Below, in pieces: positions 1 through 8,874 of a DNA stretch of 28,672 bases. The translations under genes and the position numbers were made by a program. Origin of the DNA: an uncultured Coprococcus sp. (GTDB taxonomy: Bacteria; Bacillota_A; Clostridia; Lachnospirales; Lachnospiraceae). How positions within the stretch are numbered: position 1 is the first letter of the stretch; each line of letters opens with the position of its first letter. The stretch spans positions 1 through 28,672 of the forward strand of contig CAAGAB010000188.1 of NCBI GenBank assembly GCA_900767685.1. The letters run 5' to 3'. The notes under the pieces were generated by a model, which saw only the letters and a program-made list of their open reading frames with translations, made no database searches and was not told the DNA's origin.

Positions 1-1
1 C

Positions 2-172
2 GCAGCAATCAGGAGCCTTCCGGGTGAACAGGGAAAACTGCCGATTGTTGCCATGACAGCAAATGCTTTTGCAGAAGATGTACAGCTGGCCAAAAATACA
101 GGCATGAATGGACATATCGCGAAACCGCTGGATATGAATAAGCTGAATGATGTTCTGGAAAACTGGCTGTAA
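2..172 (+). CDS. Response regulator receiver domain, C-terminal fragment (5' end outside window)
   Basis: The open frame runs from the window edge to TAA at 170-172 and gives 56 residues. It contains the end of a CheY-like receiver domain: the 'PIVAMTANAF' strand with the switch Thr, then 'GMNGHIAKPLD' with the conserved Lys-Pro, then the last helix. The receiver ends the protein, so this may be a hybrid sensor kinase or a stand-alone regulator. That cannot be decided from what is visible. A terminator lies about 160 bases downstream. Confidence 0.85.
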   Translation, partial: AAIRSLPGEQGKLPIVAMTANAFAEDVQLAKNTGMNGHIAKPLDMNKLNDVLENWL

Positions 173-334
173 TTGATTTCCAGTTTTTGGTGCCACCGGT
201 GATATACAGGTTTCAGTATTCCCAAGTGGAATAGGTCAGGCACATCTGCCATCCATTAAAAGAGAAAATATAGTAAAGGTGTATGATATGTTTAGCATAT
301 AAGATAGCTACTTAACTAAATGAAAAAAATTGAG

Positions 335-359
335 CCCGCGGCAAGTGCCGCGGGTTTTT
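335..359 (+). terminator. Rho-independent terminator
   Basis: A perfect 8-bp stem CCCGCGGC/GCCGCGGG with loop AAGT is followed directly by TTTTT. It ends the transcript of the receiver-domain gene and isolates it from the yhaO-like gene. Confidence 0.93.
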
Positions 360-418
360 GACATGATAAGGGATAAATATTTTGTAAAAAAATTATATAC
401 TTCCGGAAAACTGCATTT

Positions 419-424
419 TATAAT
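419..424 (+). promoter_or_regulatory. Candidate -10 box for the yhaO-yhaN pair
   Basis: A perfect TATAAT lies about 75 bases before the chosen ATG and downstream of the terminator. The -35 position (TATACT at 396-401, 17-bp spacer) matches poorly, so the assignment is tentative. Confidence 0.4.
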
Positions 425-498
425 AGTTTAATAAGTTTTTTTGAAGAAGTAAAGTGATATGGCATATGTGTCATTTGGAAAACAGGGGTAAGCGAAGT

Positions 499-1659
499 AT
501 GAGAATAATACATTGTGCAGATATTCATTTGGATTCTGCACTTACAACACATTTGGATAAAGAGAGGGCGAGATCTCGGAGAAAAGAGATATTTGATACG
601 TTTAGAAGGATGCTTATCTATGCCTCGGAAAACGGCGTGCAGGCAGTTATAATTGCAGGGGATTTATTTGACTCTGAGACAGTGTCTTCATCGACGGTCA
701 ATGTAGTGCTTGGTGAGATAGCAAGGTATAATGAGCTGGAAGTGTATTATCTTCAGGGAAACCATGACCCGGGCAAAAGTATATTTGCGGGTAAGATTAT
801 CCCGGAAAATCTGCACACATTTGAAGATAGATGGACGTATTATCGGTTAGATAAGAATGCAGGTGAAAGCGGATATGACAATGAAATGCTTGCTGATAGC
901 AATATCGTGCTTGCTGGGATTGAACTGACAGCTGACAATAAAAACAGTATATATGATGAGCTGTCGATTAGAGAAAGTGATGTCAACATTGTAACTCTTC
1001 ACGGTCAGGCACAGGCATATGGAATTGCTCAAGGAACTGAGGATATATGTCTGGATAAACTAAAGGACAGAGGAATTGACTATCTTGCACTGGGACATAT
1101 ACATAAGCCTAAGAAAGAAAATCTTGACCACAGGGGGATATATGTTTATCCGGGATGCCTTGAGGGTCGTGGGTTTGATGAGTGTGGTGCACATGGATTT
1201 GTATTGGTCGATATAGACGACATGACACATGAGTTGAAGACAAAGTTTATACCATTTGCATATAGAAGATTGTATGATGTGCAGGTGGATATAACCGATG
1301 CTGCAGACAGCCATGATGCTGCAGATATGATTGCCGAAATGTTATATAGAGAAGTGAACAGTCATGAGAGTGATCAGAGTCAGGCACTTGTAAAGATAAC
1401 AGTTAACGGATCGATCGATGTGGAAAAAGAGATAGATATGGATTATCTGTTCAGACAGTTCGAGGATTCATTTTATTATATGAAGCTTGTGGATAAGACA
1501 AATCTCAAAGTTGATCCATTGAAGTATGTTCACGATATGTCACTTAAAGGGGAGTTTATAAGACTTGTGTTGGAACAGGATATGTCAGAAGAGGACAAGG
1601 CATTTATAATTCAGACAGGTGTAAGAGCTCTTGACGGTGAGGAGGTTTGGCCTAGATGA
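499..1659 (+). CDS. yhaO: SbcD/Mre11-type DNA repair exonuclease, YhaO family
   Basis: This 386-residue metallophosphoesterase is probably the nuclease half of an Mre11/Rad50-like DNA repair pair. Metal-ligand motifs are visible in family order: D8-x-H10 in 'HCADIHLDS', D55 in 'AGDLFDSE', N88-H89-D90 in 'GNHDPG', His in 'VTLHGQ' and H200-x-H202 in 'LGHIHKP'. The C-terminal third would be the capping domain. An ATG at 454 would add 15 residues, but 499 is preferred: it has AGGGG about 11 bases upstream and the protein then opens 'MRIIHCADIH' as the family does. Its stop overlaps the next gene's start (ATGA, 1656-1659), so the two are translationally coupled. YhaO rather than canonical SbcD is inferred from length and from the partner. 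Confidence 0.9.
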   Translation: MRIIHCADIHLDSALTTHLDKERARSRRKEIFDTFRRMLIYASENGVQAVIIAGDLFDSETVSSSTVNVVLGEIARYNELEVYYLQGNHDPGKSIFAGKIIPENLHTFEDRWTYYRLDKNAGESGYDNEMLADSNIVLAGIELTADNKNSIYDELSIRESDVNIVTLHGQAQAYGIAQGTEDICLDKLKDRGIDYLALGHIHKPKKENLDHRGIYVYPGCLEGRGFDECGAHGFVLVDIDDMTHELKTKFIPFAYRRLYDVQVDITDAADSHDAADMIAEMLYREVNSHESDQSQALVKITVNGSIDVEKEIDMDYLFRQFEDSFYYMKLVDKTNLKVDPLKYVHDMSLKGEFIRLVLEQDMSEEDKAFIIQTGVRALDGEEVWPR

Positions 1660-3905
1660 GACTGATAAAATGTTATATAGACGGTTTTGGAAAATTGAAA
1701 GATATGGAATATAATTTTGAAGAGGGACTTAATTGCTTTGTCAGAAAAAATGGCTGGGGAAAAAGTACATTTGCTGCATTCATAAGAATTATGTTCTATG
1801 GATTTGAAGGAGAGTCAAAGAGAAACCTTCTGGAAAATGAGAGAAAATACTATAAGCCATGGACAGGTGACGTATATGGCGGAGAGATACGATTCGAGGC
1901 TGGGGGCAAAATATATAATCTTCAGAGGACATTTGGTTCAAAGAAGAGTGAGGATAAGAGCGCTCTCTATGATGGAGAGACAAATATGCAGATATCTGAT
2001 ATGTCTGACAATATAGGTGAAGAGATATTTCAACTTGATGCAGCATCTTTTCGGCGTACGGTTTATATAGGACAGAATGAATGTGATACATGGACAACGG
2101 ATGGTATCAATGCGAAGATTGGTAATATAGACAGTGATATATCAGATATCAATAATTATGATAAAGCATGTGCAGAACTTAAAGCTGTAGTCAACACAAA
2201 GTCACCCACCAAGAAAACCGGGGAATTATACAAAAGAAAACAAGAATTGTCTGTACTCAAAGAACGGGTGAGGCGATCAGAAAATGTTGAGCGGCAGATA
2301 GAATTACTCAAGACTAGAAAAGAGCAAATAGAAAAGATGCGGAGTGAAGCCGCAGATTATCAGCATAGTATATCGGAGAGGGAGAAAGCTGCAGATTTTT
2401 TTCGTGGTTCAATACCCGATGAATACGAATTAAATATGGAGATTGAGAAGGCGCGTGAATACGAAAAAATGAGAGCTCGTTTTGATGCAGTTAAGATGAC
2501 AGAGGAAGATTATGCTGTGTATACAGGAATTGTGAAGACATATTTTCCTGACCGCGATCTTACCTCGGAAGATATACAATTGCCATCTGACATGGAGCTT
2601 GACACATGCATCTTTATATGGAATGAAATAAAGCAAAACAGACAGGAAATGGACAGGCTGGAAAGACAGCTTGAAAGTATGGAGCATAGTAAGCCATATG
2701 AAAAGGATGACAAGACAGATGATGACAATTCCCCAAAAGAAAAAAGACATGGATGTATGCTGTTGATCGTTGGAGCGATCTTAGTACTGGTACTGTCGTT
2801 GATATTCAAAGTGAAAGGTACGATAGGGACATACCAGATGTTCTTTGGAATCATGATATCGGTGGTAGCCCTTGTGGCTGGAATTATCATTCATTTGAAA
2901 TATAGCGACGTGGAAAAGACTACGTCAGTCTCATCCGGGCATAAATATAGAGATGGCGATTCATCTGGAAAAGAATATAAGATACATAATGATATAATAG
3001 AACTGATAGATCTGGATAAGCGGGAAATAGACGATAATATTGTAAAACTCAAAGTGATCATTGACAAATATGGAATACACACTCATTTTGACAGATTTGA
3101 TGATGACGTGGTGAAGCTTAGAAAGCTTATAGAGCTACAGCGCCTGCAAAAAAATATGAGAAACACAGGGATGGAGTGCGAGTCAGTGAAGAGAGAGATC
3201 AGCACATATATTGAACAGCTGGGATTTGAAGCTGGAGACGATCTGTTCAGTCAGTTGATAGAGATACAGAGGAGACTGGAGGATTACAAAGTCCGCTGCA
3301 ATGCAGTCCATGGAATGACGGACAGAGCCACGTCAAAAACATCGGTTGACAATAAAGATATTTATGAGAATATGGACAGCCGGCTTGCAGAGTGTGAGGT
3401 TGAACTTGCAGATCTGACAGCTGAGCTGAACGAAATAAGGAATACCGCATTACAGCTTGAACAGAAACAGCCGGAATTTGACAGGGATATCGTGAAGTAT
3501 GAGCTTATATCCAGAACATATGATTTGCTGGGAAAAGCAAAGGAGAAATTCACGGCAAGATATACAGAACCTGTTATGGAAGCTTTTATGTCGTATTATT
3601 CGCAGATAAATGATGCACACACAGATATGCAGATTGATGCTGATATGAATATAAGCTACAAGGATCATGGCATGTACAGGGATAAGCATACGCTAAGTGC
3701 AGGGCTTAGGGATCTGACAGATATATGTGCGAGGGCGGCACTGGTGGAAGTGATGTACAAGGGAGAAAAACCAATGCTTATAATGGATGATTCATTTGTG
3801 AATATGGATGATAAGAATATGGAAGGGGCAGTGAGACTTATGTCTATTCTTTCAAAAAAATATCAGATTATATATTTCACATGCAGTCAAAATCGTGTAC
3901 TATAA
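1656..3905 (+). CDS. yhaN: Rad50/SbcC-like AAA ATPase, YhaN family, with central membrane hairpin
   Basis: A 749-residue ATPase partner of the YhaO-like nuclease. The N-terminus has the ABC/SMC-type fold with Walker A 'RKNGWGKST' near residues 29-37; the first Gly of the usual GxxxxGK(S/T) is Arg here. The C-terminus has the signature 'LSAGLRDL' and Walker B 'MLIMDDSFVNMD'. Coiled-coil-like charged segments fill the middle. Two hydrophobic stretches at about residues 366-386 and 394-414 look like a transmembrane hairpin, which would anchor the complex to the membrane. That is shorter and different in layout from soluble SbcC. Two-gene operon with yhaO by ATGA overlap; the gene ends 82 bases before the next start. 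Confidence 0.88.
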   Translation: MRLIKCYIDGFGKLKDMEYNFEEGLNCFVRKNGWGKSTFAAFIRIMFYGFEGESKRNLLENERKYYKPWTGDVYGGEIRFEAGGKIYNLQRTFGSKKSEDKSALYDGETNMQISDMSDNIGEEIFQLDAASFRRTVYIGQNECDTWTTDGINAKIGNIDSDISDINNYDKACAELKAVVNTKSPTKKTGELYKRKQELSVLKERVRRSENVERQIELLKTRKEQIEKMRSEAADYQHSISEREKAADFFRGSIPDEYELNMEIEKAREYEKMRARFDAVKMTEEDYAVYTGIVKTYFPDRDLTSEDIQLPSDMELDTCIFIWNEIKQNRQEMDRLERQLESMEHSKPYEKDDKTDDDNSPKEKRHGCMLLIVGAILVLVLSLIFKVKGTIGTYQMFFGIMISVVALVAGIIIHLKYSDVEKTTSVSSGHKYRDGDSSGKEYKIHNDIIELIDLDKREIDDNIVKLKVIIDKYGIHTHFDRFDDDVVKLRKLIELQRLQKNMRNTGMECESVKREISTYIEQLGFEAGDDLFSQLIEIQRRLEDYKVRCNAVHGMTDRATSKTSVDNKDIYENMDSRLAECEVELADLTAELNEIRNTALQLEQKQPEFDRDIVKYELISRTYDLLGKAKEKFTARYTEPVMEAFMSYYSQINDAHTDMQIDADMNISYKDHGMYRDKHTLSAGLRDLTDICARAALVEVMYKGEKPMLIMDDSFVNMDDKNMEGAVRLMSILSKKYQIIYFTCSQNRVL

Positions 3906-3987
3906 GATAGTATGGGTTAATATGCAGAAGATATGTAAAATATATAGAAAAGATATATATATAATATAGAAGAGAGACATAGGAGGA

Positions 3988-6480
3988 ATGATGATAGATA
4001 TACGGAATTGGATACGATATAGTTTAGAGAAATATTCAAGCAGGGGAAAGAGAACATGTTCATGGAGAATGATTCTTGCCATGACTTTTGTGATAACTTT
4101 ATTGTCTATTGTGATCGTAGGAACAGAAAATAACGTATGTGCATCAGACATGTCACGGATTTTGGCGGATGCTGATAAGGGCAGCATAGCAGTTCCGTCT
4201 GGTGTGGTGGAAGAAAAAGATTTGACTATGGATGCTAAGTCATATGTATTTTCCAATTCTACAGATGGAATGTTCAGACTGAGCTTTGCAGAGGGAAAGA
4301 GCTACTACCTTGGCTGCGCAGAAGACTCAGATACCAGGGTTACATATGCTCTGATCAAATATGGATCGAAATTATACCTTGTGGTAGCGGATGATAGTGA
4401 GGACAATGTAGAGTATAACGGAAGTTATACAGATACATCATTTGACATGCTTGCGTCACAGAATTATAACTCAACAACAAGAAAAGTCAGACTCAGCTTA
4501 AAGTATGGAAAGGATATAGAGATAACTCATTTTATTTTCAATAAGGATTATTCAGTAAAATTGAGTGGATACTATAATGGTACATATTATACTGATGGAA
4601 AGGCCACAACAGGTATATTTGTTCGAAATGGATATTATGACTACTTTGTGAGAGGCAAGGCAGTGGTAGCTGATGGCTGGTATAAATATGGAAGCGCATC
4701 ACCGACAGGGGAATTGATAGATGCAGACATTGTCAATAGTCTGGGAAGTGCAGCAGTGAAATATGTACAGCTGTTTGAAGGACATGTGCAGACCACGTAT
4801 CATGGAGAGAAGTGTTACAGTTACAAAAAGGCAGTCAAGACCGTTGTTAAGAGCGCAAAGATACTGGTTAATAATATCTATGTGGAGTACAACAGCAAGG
4901 GAAGCGTGCTCACTGGAGTGGTAAAAAGATCTGGCAGCATCTATTATTATGAGGCCGGTATCCCAGTGAAAAACGATATAAGAAATGAAGCCGAGGAGTA
5001 CTATTATCTTGGCTCAGATGGGAAAGCAGTCAAGTCCCAATGGGTGAAAACCGGGGACTATGAATTTTATTTCTCTGATAAATGTTATGCAACAAAGGTA
5101 TATTACCTTGACAGCTTCTCGAATAAGAATTATGCGGGAAAAATATTCAACTATACAGGGGGAGCATGGAAAAGTACATTTACGGGAATACAGAATGTAA
5201 ATGGCACATATTATTACTTTGTTAAAGGAACAAAATATAATGGCACGAAGTGGTATGTAAAGTCTGATAGCTGCAGATATTATGTGAAATCCGGAGTCGT
5301 TATTTATACGGTGAAGGCGGATGGAGTGAGATACAGATGCTATAAAGTGACTGACACCGGACGTGTTGTACTTGGCAGAAATGTATGGCTTCCATCGTAT
5401 AACAACCTCGTCATACACACTGATGCAACCGGATTGTCAGATGTTATTTATTATAAAAAGGGACATCCTGTATCTGGATATGCAGACACATATAGAGTGT
5501 GTGTCAATAACACCTGGATAAAAAAGAGAAACACGGTTGTATACATTCCGGGAGGATATTATTACTTTGATAAGAATGGTAAGCTTGTTCGAACAAAAGG
5601 TTGGCAGACCATCAGTCAGACAAGTGCGGTATATATAGGAGATAAGGTGTATGCAACGTCATATGTCTACTATGATGTGGCTGAGAAATGTTCGATATAC
5701 AGGACAGGTGCAAAACTCGGAGTGGCCGGCAGTGGACTCAAAAAGACTACGATAAACGGAAAATCTATATATTACTACGTAAGTGCAAATGGAAAATGTA
5801 TTAAATCAACGAATAAGATAGTTGGTGACGTGGAATATGTATTTAATAAATATGGACAGTGTGTCAAGAAAACGGAGATAACCTGGAATTATAATGCGTG
5901 GATGAAGCGGGTGACAAAGGCTTACCTTGGCAAGACAGGTATATACTGTAATGCTTTTGTTGCAAATGCATTCAGATACGCAGGTGGCAGTGATCCTTCG
6001 GAGGATATGACAGTTAAGTATACAAGCTACTCAAAGGGCGGATTTGTCATCAATTCAAGTAATATGTGTTCGGACTGGGCTCTTCGTAAAGTTACTGCAA
6101 AGGCCATTCTGTCGGACAACGGCGACTGGCTTTCTGCTAAGGAATATAACCTGACGGCAGACAGGGAGAATTTCTCGTACAGCGCATTGATCCCGGGAGA
6201 TGTAATAGTTTATTATACTGATGGTGAACCGACACATGTTGGAATATATCTGGGTAAATTTGCATCAGCCAGTGTACTGAAGAAATATCTGAGAAGCCTT
6301 GGAATATCAGCATCTGCATGTGAGGCATATGTGAATGACTGGGGATTATACAGTGGCAACAAGCCTGAGTATTGGGTGATTCAAGGTGGAATGGGAAGCA
6401 GTGATCAGGTGTACATAAGCAACTCAGCATACGATCTGTCTGGTCAGTATGCAAAGAAGATAATACACATAAGACATTAA
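3988..6480 (+). CDS. Secreted cell-wall-binding protein with C-terminal NlpC/P60-like domain
   Basis: An 830-residue exported protein. A basic N-terminus and hydrophobic segment (about residues 28-45, then 'NVCAS') form a signal peptide or anchor. Residues about 170-640 carry many aromatic, Gly-rich repeats such as 'NGTYYYFVKG' and 'GGYYYFDKNGKLV', of the choline/glucan-binding repeat type. The last 190 residues look like an NlpC/P60 cysteine peptidase: C654 in 'YCNAFVANAFRYAG' and H750 in 'PTHVGIYLG' after 'PGDVIVYY'. A role in peptidoglycan remodelling or adhesion is inferred. AGGAGG at 3981-3986 is one base from ATG 3988 and four bases from ATG 3991, so the second Met is the likelier start. 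No LPxTG motif is present. A strong terminator follows. Confidence 0.85.
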   Translation: MMIDIRNWIRYSLEKYSSRGKRTCSWRMILAMTFVITLLSIVIVGTENNVCASDMSRILADADKGSIAVPSGVVEEKDLTMDAKSYVFSNSTDGMFRLSFAEGKSYYLGCAEDSDTRVTYALIKYGSKLYLVVADDSEDNVEYNGSYTDTSFDMLASQNYNSTTRKVRLSLKYGKDIEITHFIFNKDYSVKLSGYYNGTYYTDGKATTGIFVRNGYYDYFVRGKAVVADGWYKYGSASPTGELIDADIVNSLGSAAVKYVQLFEGHVQTTYHGEKCYSYKKAVKTVVKSAKILVNNIYVEYNSKGSVLTGVVKRSGSIYYYEAGIPVKNDIRNEAEEYYYLGSDGKAVKSQWVKTGDYEFYFSDKCYATKVYYLDSFSNKNYAGKIFNYTGGAWKSTFTGIQNVNGTYYYFVKGTKYNGTKWYVKSDSCRYYVKSGVVIYTVKADGVRYRCYKVTDTGRVVLGRNVWLPSYNNLVIHTDATGLSDVIYYKKGHPVSGYADTYRVCVNNTWIKKRNTVVYIPGGYYYFDKNGKLVRTKGWQTISQTSAVYIGDKVYATSYVYYDVAEKCSIYRTGAKLGVAGSGLKKTTINGKSIYYYVSANGKCIKSTNKIVGDVEYVFNKYGQCVKKTEITWNYNAWMKRVTKAYLGKTGIYCNAFVANAFRYAGGSDPSEDMTVKYTSYSKGGFVINSSNMCSDWALRKVTAKAILSDNGDWLSAKEYNLTADRENFSYSALIPGDVIVYYTDGEPTHVGIYLGKFASASVLKKYLRSLGISASACEAYVNDWGLYSGNKPEYWVIQGGMGSSDQVYISNSAYDLSGQYAKKIIHIRH

Positions 6481-6500
6481 TATAACTCTACTATATGAAA

Positions 6501-6567
6501 AAAACCTGACGTCGGTTTCATAACATGACTGTAGATACAGTACAGTTGTAAACCGATGTCAGGTTTT
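6501..6567. terminator. Long bidirectional terminator between convergent genes
   Basis: An 18-bp stem (6501-6518 with 6550-6567, one G-T wobble) begins with an A-run and ends with a T-run, so it works in both directions. The 31-base loop contains a smaller ACTG/CAGT hairpin. It separates the plus-strand NlpC/P60 gene from the minus-strand ABC-F gene. Confidence 0.92.
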
Positions 6568-6648
6568 CTTTATTGGATTATAGGACAAATCGTGTTGATA
6601 GGTTAATTCCATCCAACTTACGCTTTGCCATACAGATCGAATTTTATT

Positions 6649-8586
6649 TTATGCCTCCTCGGACAGGGCTTCCCATTGCTCGTACAGAGACTCAAGCTGG
6701 CTTTCGTCTTCGTTTCTCTGCTTTGTCAGATCATTTAGCAGTCCGACATTTGTTGCGTTTTCAGGAAGAAGGAACTGATCATCGATATCAGATATCGCTG
6801 TTTCAAGTTTTTCTATGGAAGCCTCAAGTTTTTTGAGATCATTGGCAATTTTCCGTTTCCTTGCCGCTTCGGCTTTACTTTCCTGCCATGAAAGTTTGGC
6901 CTGGGACACAGCAGGTTCGGACTTAACTTCCTGGACACCGCTTATAGGAGTGAAAGGCGAGTTGCCCTGATCATCGTTACTGCAGACTTTGTGTGCCTCA
7001 TAGTAGTCGTAATTGCCTATATAGCTTGTAAGCTCTTTATCTTTCAATTCAATGATTCTCGTAGCCGTCTGATTGATAAAATATCTGTCATGGGACACAT
7101 AGAGAACTGTTCCGGTATAATTCTGTATTGCGTTTTCAAGAATCTCCTTAGATGTAATATCAAGGTGGTTCGTTGGCTCATCAAGGATGAGAAAATTGGC
7201 GGAAGAGAGCATAAGTTTTGCGAGTGATACACGACCACGCTCACCACCTGATAGATCTTGAATCCTTTTGAATACATCTTCTCCGGTAAAAAGAAAAGCA
7301 GCAAGCACATTTCTGATCCTGGTGTTTGACAGATCGGGATATGCGTCGCTTATCTCATCAAATATTGTGTTCGACATCGTGAGTACCTGGTGTTCCTGAT
7401 CGTAGTAGCCTATTTTTACGCGGGAACCAAGAATGATGATGCCGGCATCTTTTGGGAGAAGTTTGTTGATCATCTTAAGTATCGTGGTTTTTCCGGTTCC
7501 GTTGCCGCCGATCAGTGCTACATGCTCGCCGCGTTTGATATCCATATCAATTTCTGAAAACAATGTATTATCGCCAAATGATTTGGAAAGTCCTTCAATG
7601 GTGAGAACATCCTCGCCACTTAATATGGAAGGCTCAAGAGTAATCCTCATCTCGGATGCAACCTCGGTAGGCTTGTCCAGCCTTTCAATTCTTGATAGCA
7701 TCTTTTCTCTGCTTTCAGCACGCTTGATGGATTTTTCCCGGTTAAACTGTTTCAGTTTAGTGATAACCTCTTCCTGGTGTTTTATTTCCTGCTGCTGGTT
7801 CAGGTATGCCTTCATCATGTTTTCCCTTATCTCAGCGCGCTTCCCGGCAAAATAAGTGTAATTGCCGTTGTATACCTGGCTGTGACCGTTGTCAAGCTCA
7901 ACAATCTTAGTAACGATCTTATCGAGAAAGTATCGGTCGTGGGAGACTATGATAACACTTCCCTGGTAGGACGCCAGAAAGCCCTCGAGCCATGAGATGG
8001 AATCCATATCGAGATGGTTGGTTGGCTCATCGAGTATGATGATATCAGGCTTCACCATGAGGAGCCTTCCAAGTGCAAGACGTGTACGTTGACCTCCGGA
8101 TAGAGAGTCAGTATGGCGGTCATAATCTTCTTTAGAGAAACCGAGTCCCTTGAGGACACCATTTGCCTCGCTTTCACAGCTGTAGCCATTTTTGTATTCG
8201 AATTCATGAGTGTATCTGTTATAGAGTTCCAGAGATTTTTCCAGTGTATCACCAGTCTGGTGCTCCATCGCTGCTTCAAGTTCGTGCATCTTATCCTGAA
8301 GCTCCAATATAGGTTTAAGTGCATCCAGCATAACTCCACGTACTGTGGTGTTATAGTTACTATCCTGATACTGGGAGAGATAACCGATGGTTCTGTCCTT
8401 TGAGATTATGACCTGACCAGAGTCAGCTTCCTCTTCACCCATAATGATCTTCAGAAGTGTGGTCTTTCCGGCACCGTTGATCCCAACGATAGCCATTTTC
8501 TCCTTTTCCTCAAGATGAAAAGATATATTATCTAATATAACGTCTGTGCCAAATGACTTACAGATGTTTTGACAATCAAGTATCAT
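6649..8586 (-). CDS. ABC-F family ATPase (duplicated ABC domains, no membrane domain)
   Basis: A 645-residue cytoplasmic protein with two ABC cassettes. The first has Walker A 'GINGAGKTT', signature 'LSGGQRTRLALGRLL' and Walker B 'IIILDEPTNHLD'. The second has 'GGNGTGKTT', 'LSGGERGRVSLAKLM' and 'FLILDEPTNHLD'. A charged linker joins them and the last ~80 residues form a coiled-coil-like tail. ABC-F proteins act on the ribosome, either as translation factors or as antibiotic-protection proteins; the subgroup (YdiF-like by length and tail) is inferred. The ATG follows GAGG at 6-7 bases. The gene is monocistronic, convergent with the upstream cell-wall gene and divergent from the RelA/SpoT gene. 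Its leader has stem-loops. Confidence 0.92.
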   Translation of the reverse strand: MILDCQNICKSFGTDVILDNISFHLEEKEKMAIVGINGAGKTTLLKIIMGEEEADSGQVIISKDRTIGYLSQYQDSNYNTTVRGVMLDALKPILELQDKMHELEAAMEHQTGDTLEKSLELYNRYTHEFEYKNGYSCESEANGVLKGLGFSKEDYDRHTDSLSGGQRTRLALGRLLMVKPDIIILDEPTNHLDMDSISWLEGFLASYQGSVIIVSHDRYFLDKIVTKIVELDNGHSQVYNGNYTYFAGKRAEIRENMMKAYLNQQQEIKHQEEVITKLKQFNREKSIKRAESREKMLSRIERLDKPTEVASEMRITLEPSILSGEDVLTIEGLSKSFGDNTLFSEIDMDIKRGEHVALIGGNGTGKTTILKMINKLLPKDAGIIILGSRVKIGYYDQEHQVLTMSNTIFDEISDAYPDLSNTRIRNVLAAFLFTGEDVFKRIQDLSGGERGRVSLAKLMLSSANFLILDEPTNHLDITSKEILENAIQNYTGTVLYVSHDRYFINQTATRIIELKDKELTSYIGNYDYYEAHKVCSNDDQGNSPFTPISGVQEVKSEPAVSQAKLSWQESKAEAARKRKIANDLKKLEASIEKLETAISDIDDQFLLPENATNVGLLNDLTKQRNEDESQLESLYEQWEALSEEA

Positions 8587-8624
8587 AGAAAACCTCGCAT
8601 TCGTTAATGTAAATTATCTTTCGG

Positions 8625-8675
8625 CATATGCAGATAAAATATCAGAATCTGCAATATGTCTGCCAAACGCAGGCA
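8625..8675 (-). promoter_or_regulatory. Structured 5' leader of the ABC-F gene
   Basis: Two adjacent hairpins lie between the predicted start site and the ABC-F ATG. One is TGTCTGC/GCAGGCA (8657-8663 with 8669-8675, one wobble). The other is CATATGCAGAT (8625-8635) paired with 8647-8658, with one bulged A. A 20-codon frame starting MPAFGRHIAD (8676 down to 8614, minus strand) covers both. No T-run follows either hairpin, so attenuation is only a possibility. Confidence 0.4.
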
Positions 8676-8685
8676 TACAAAGTTA

Positions 8686-8714
8686 ATTATATATAGAAGC
8701 AAATGTTTTCGCAA
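8686..8714 (-). promoter_or_regulatory. Predicted sigma-A promoter of the ABC-F gene
   Basis: Read on the minus strand: TTGCGA (8714-8709), a 17-bp spacer, then a perfect TATAAT (8691-8686). It gives a leader of about 90 bases before the ATG at 8586. Confidence 0.55.
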
Positions 8715-8817
8715 GGAAATACGAGAGCTTTCTAATAATATAAACAATAAATGGTGTAGAAGTGCACTGCTTTTTATAAAATGTTCATAATTATTTATGC
8801 AAATTATACAATACATG

Positions 8818-8826
8818 TGTTATACT
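8818..8826 (+). promoter_or_regulatory. Candidate extended -10 promoter of the RelA/SpoT-domain gene
   Basis: TG-T-TATACT forms an extended -10 element about 50 bases before the ATG at 8875. The -35 region (around 8798-8803) matches poorly, as is common with extended -10 promoters. Confidence 0.4.
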
Positions 8827-8874
8827 ATAAAAGTATGGGAAAAACTGACATAACAAAGCAAAAGGAATGATGTA

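Larger units (their letters stand above)
173..498. other. Intergenic region before the yhaO-like gene
   Basis: This 326-base gap has no supported coding region. It holds the terminator at 335-359 and an AT-rich stretch with a perfect TATAAT at 419-424. I see nothing recognisable in 181-330. Confidence 0.6.
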
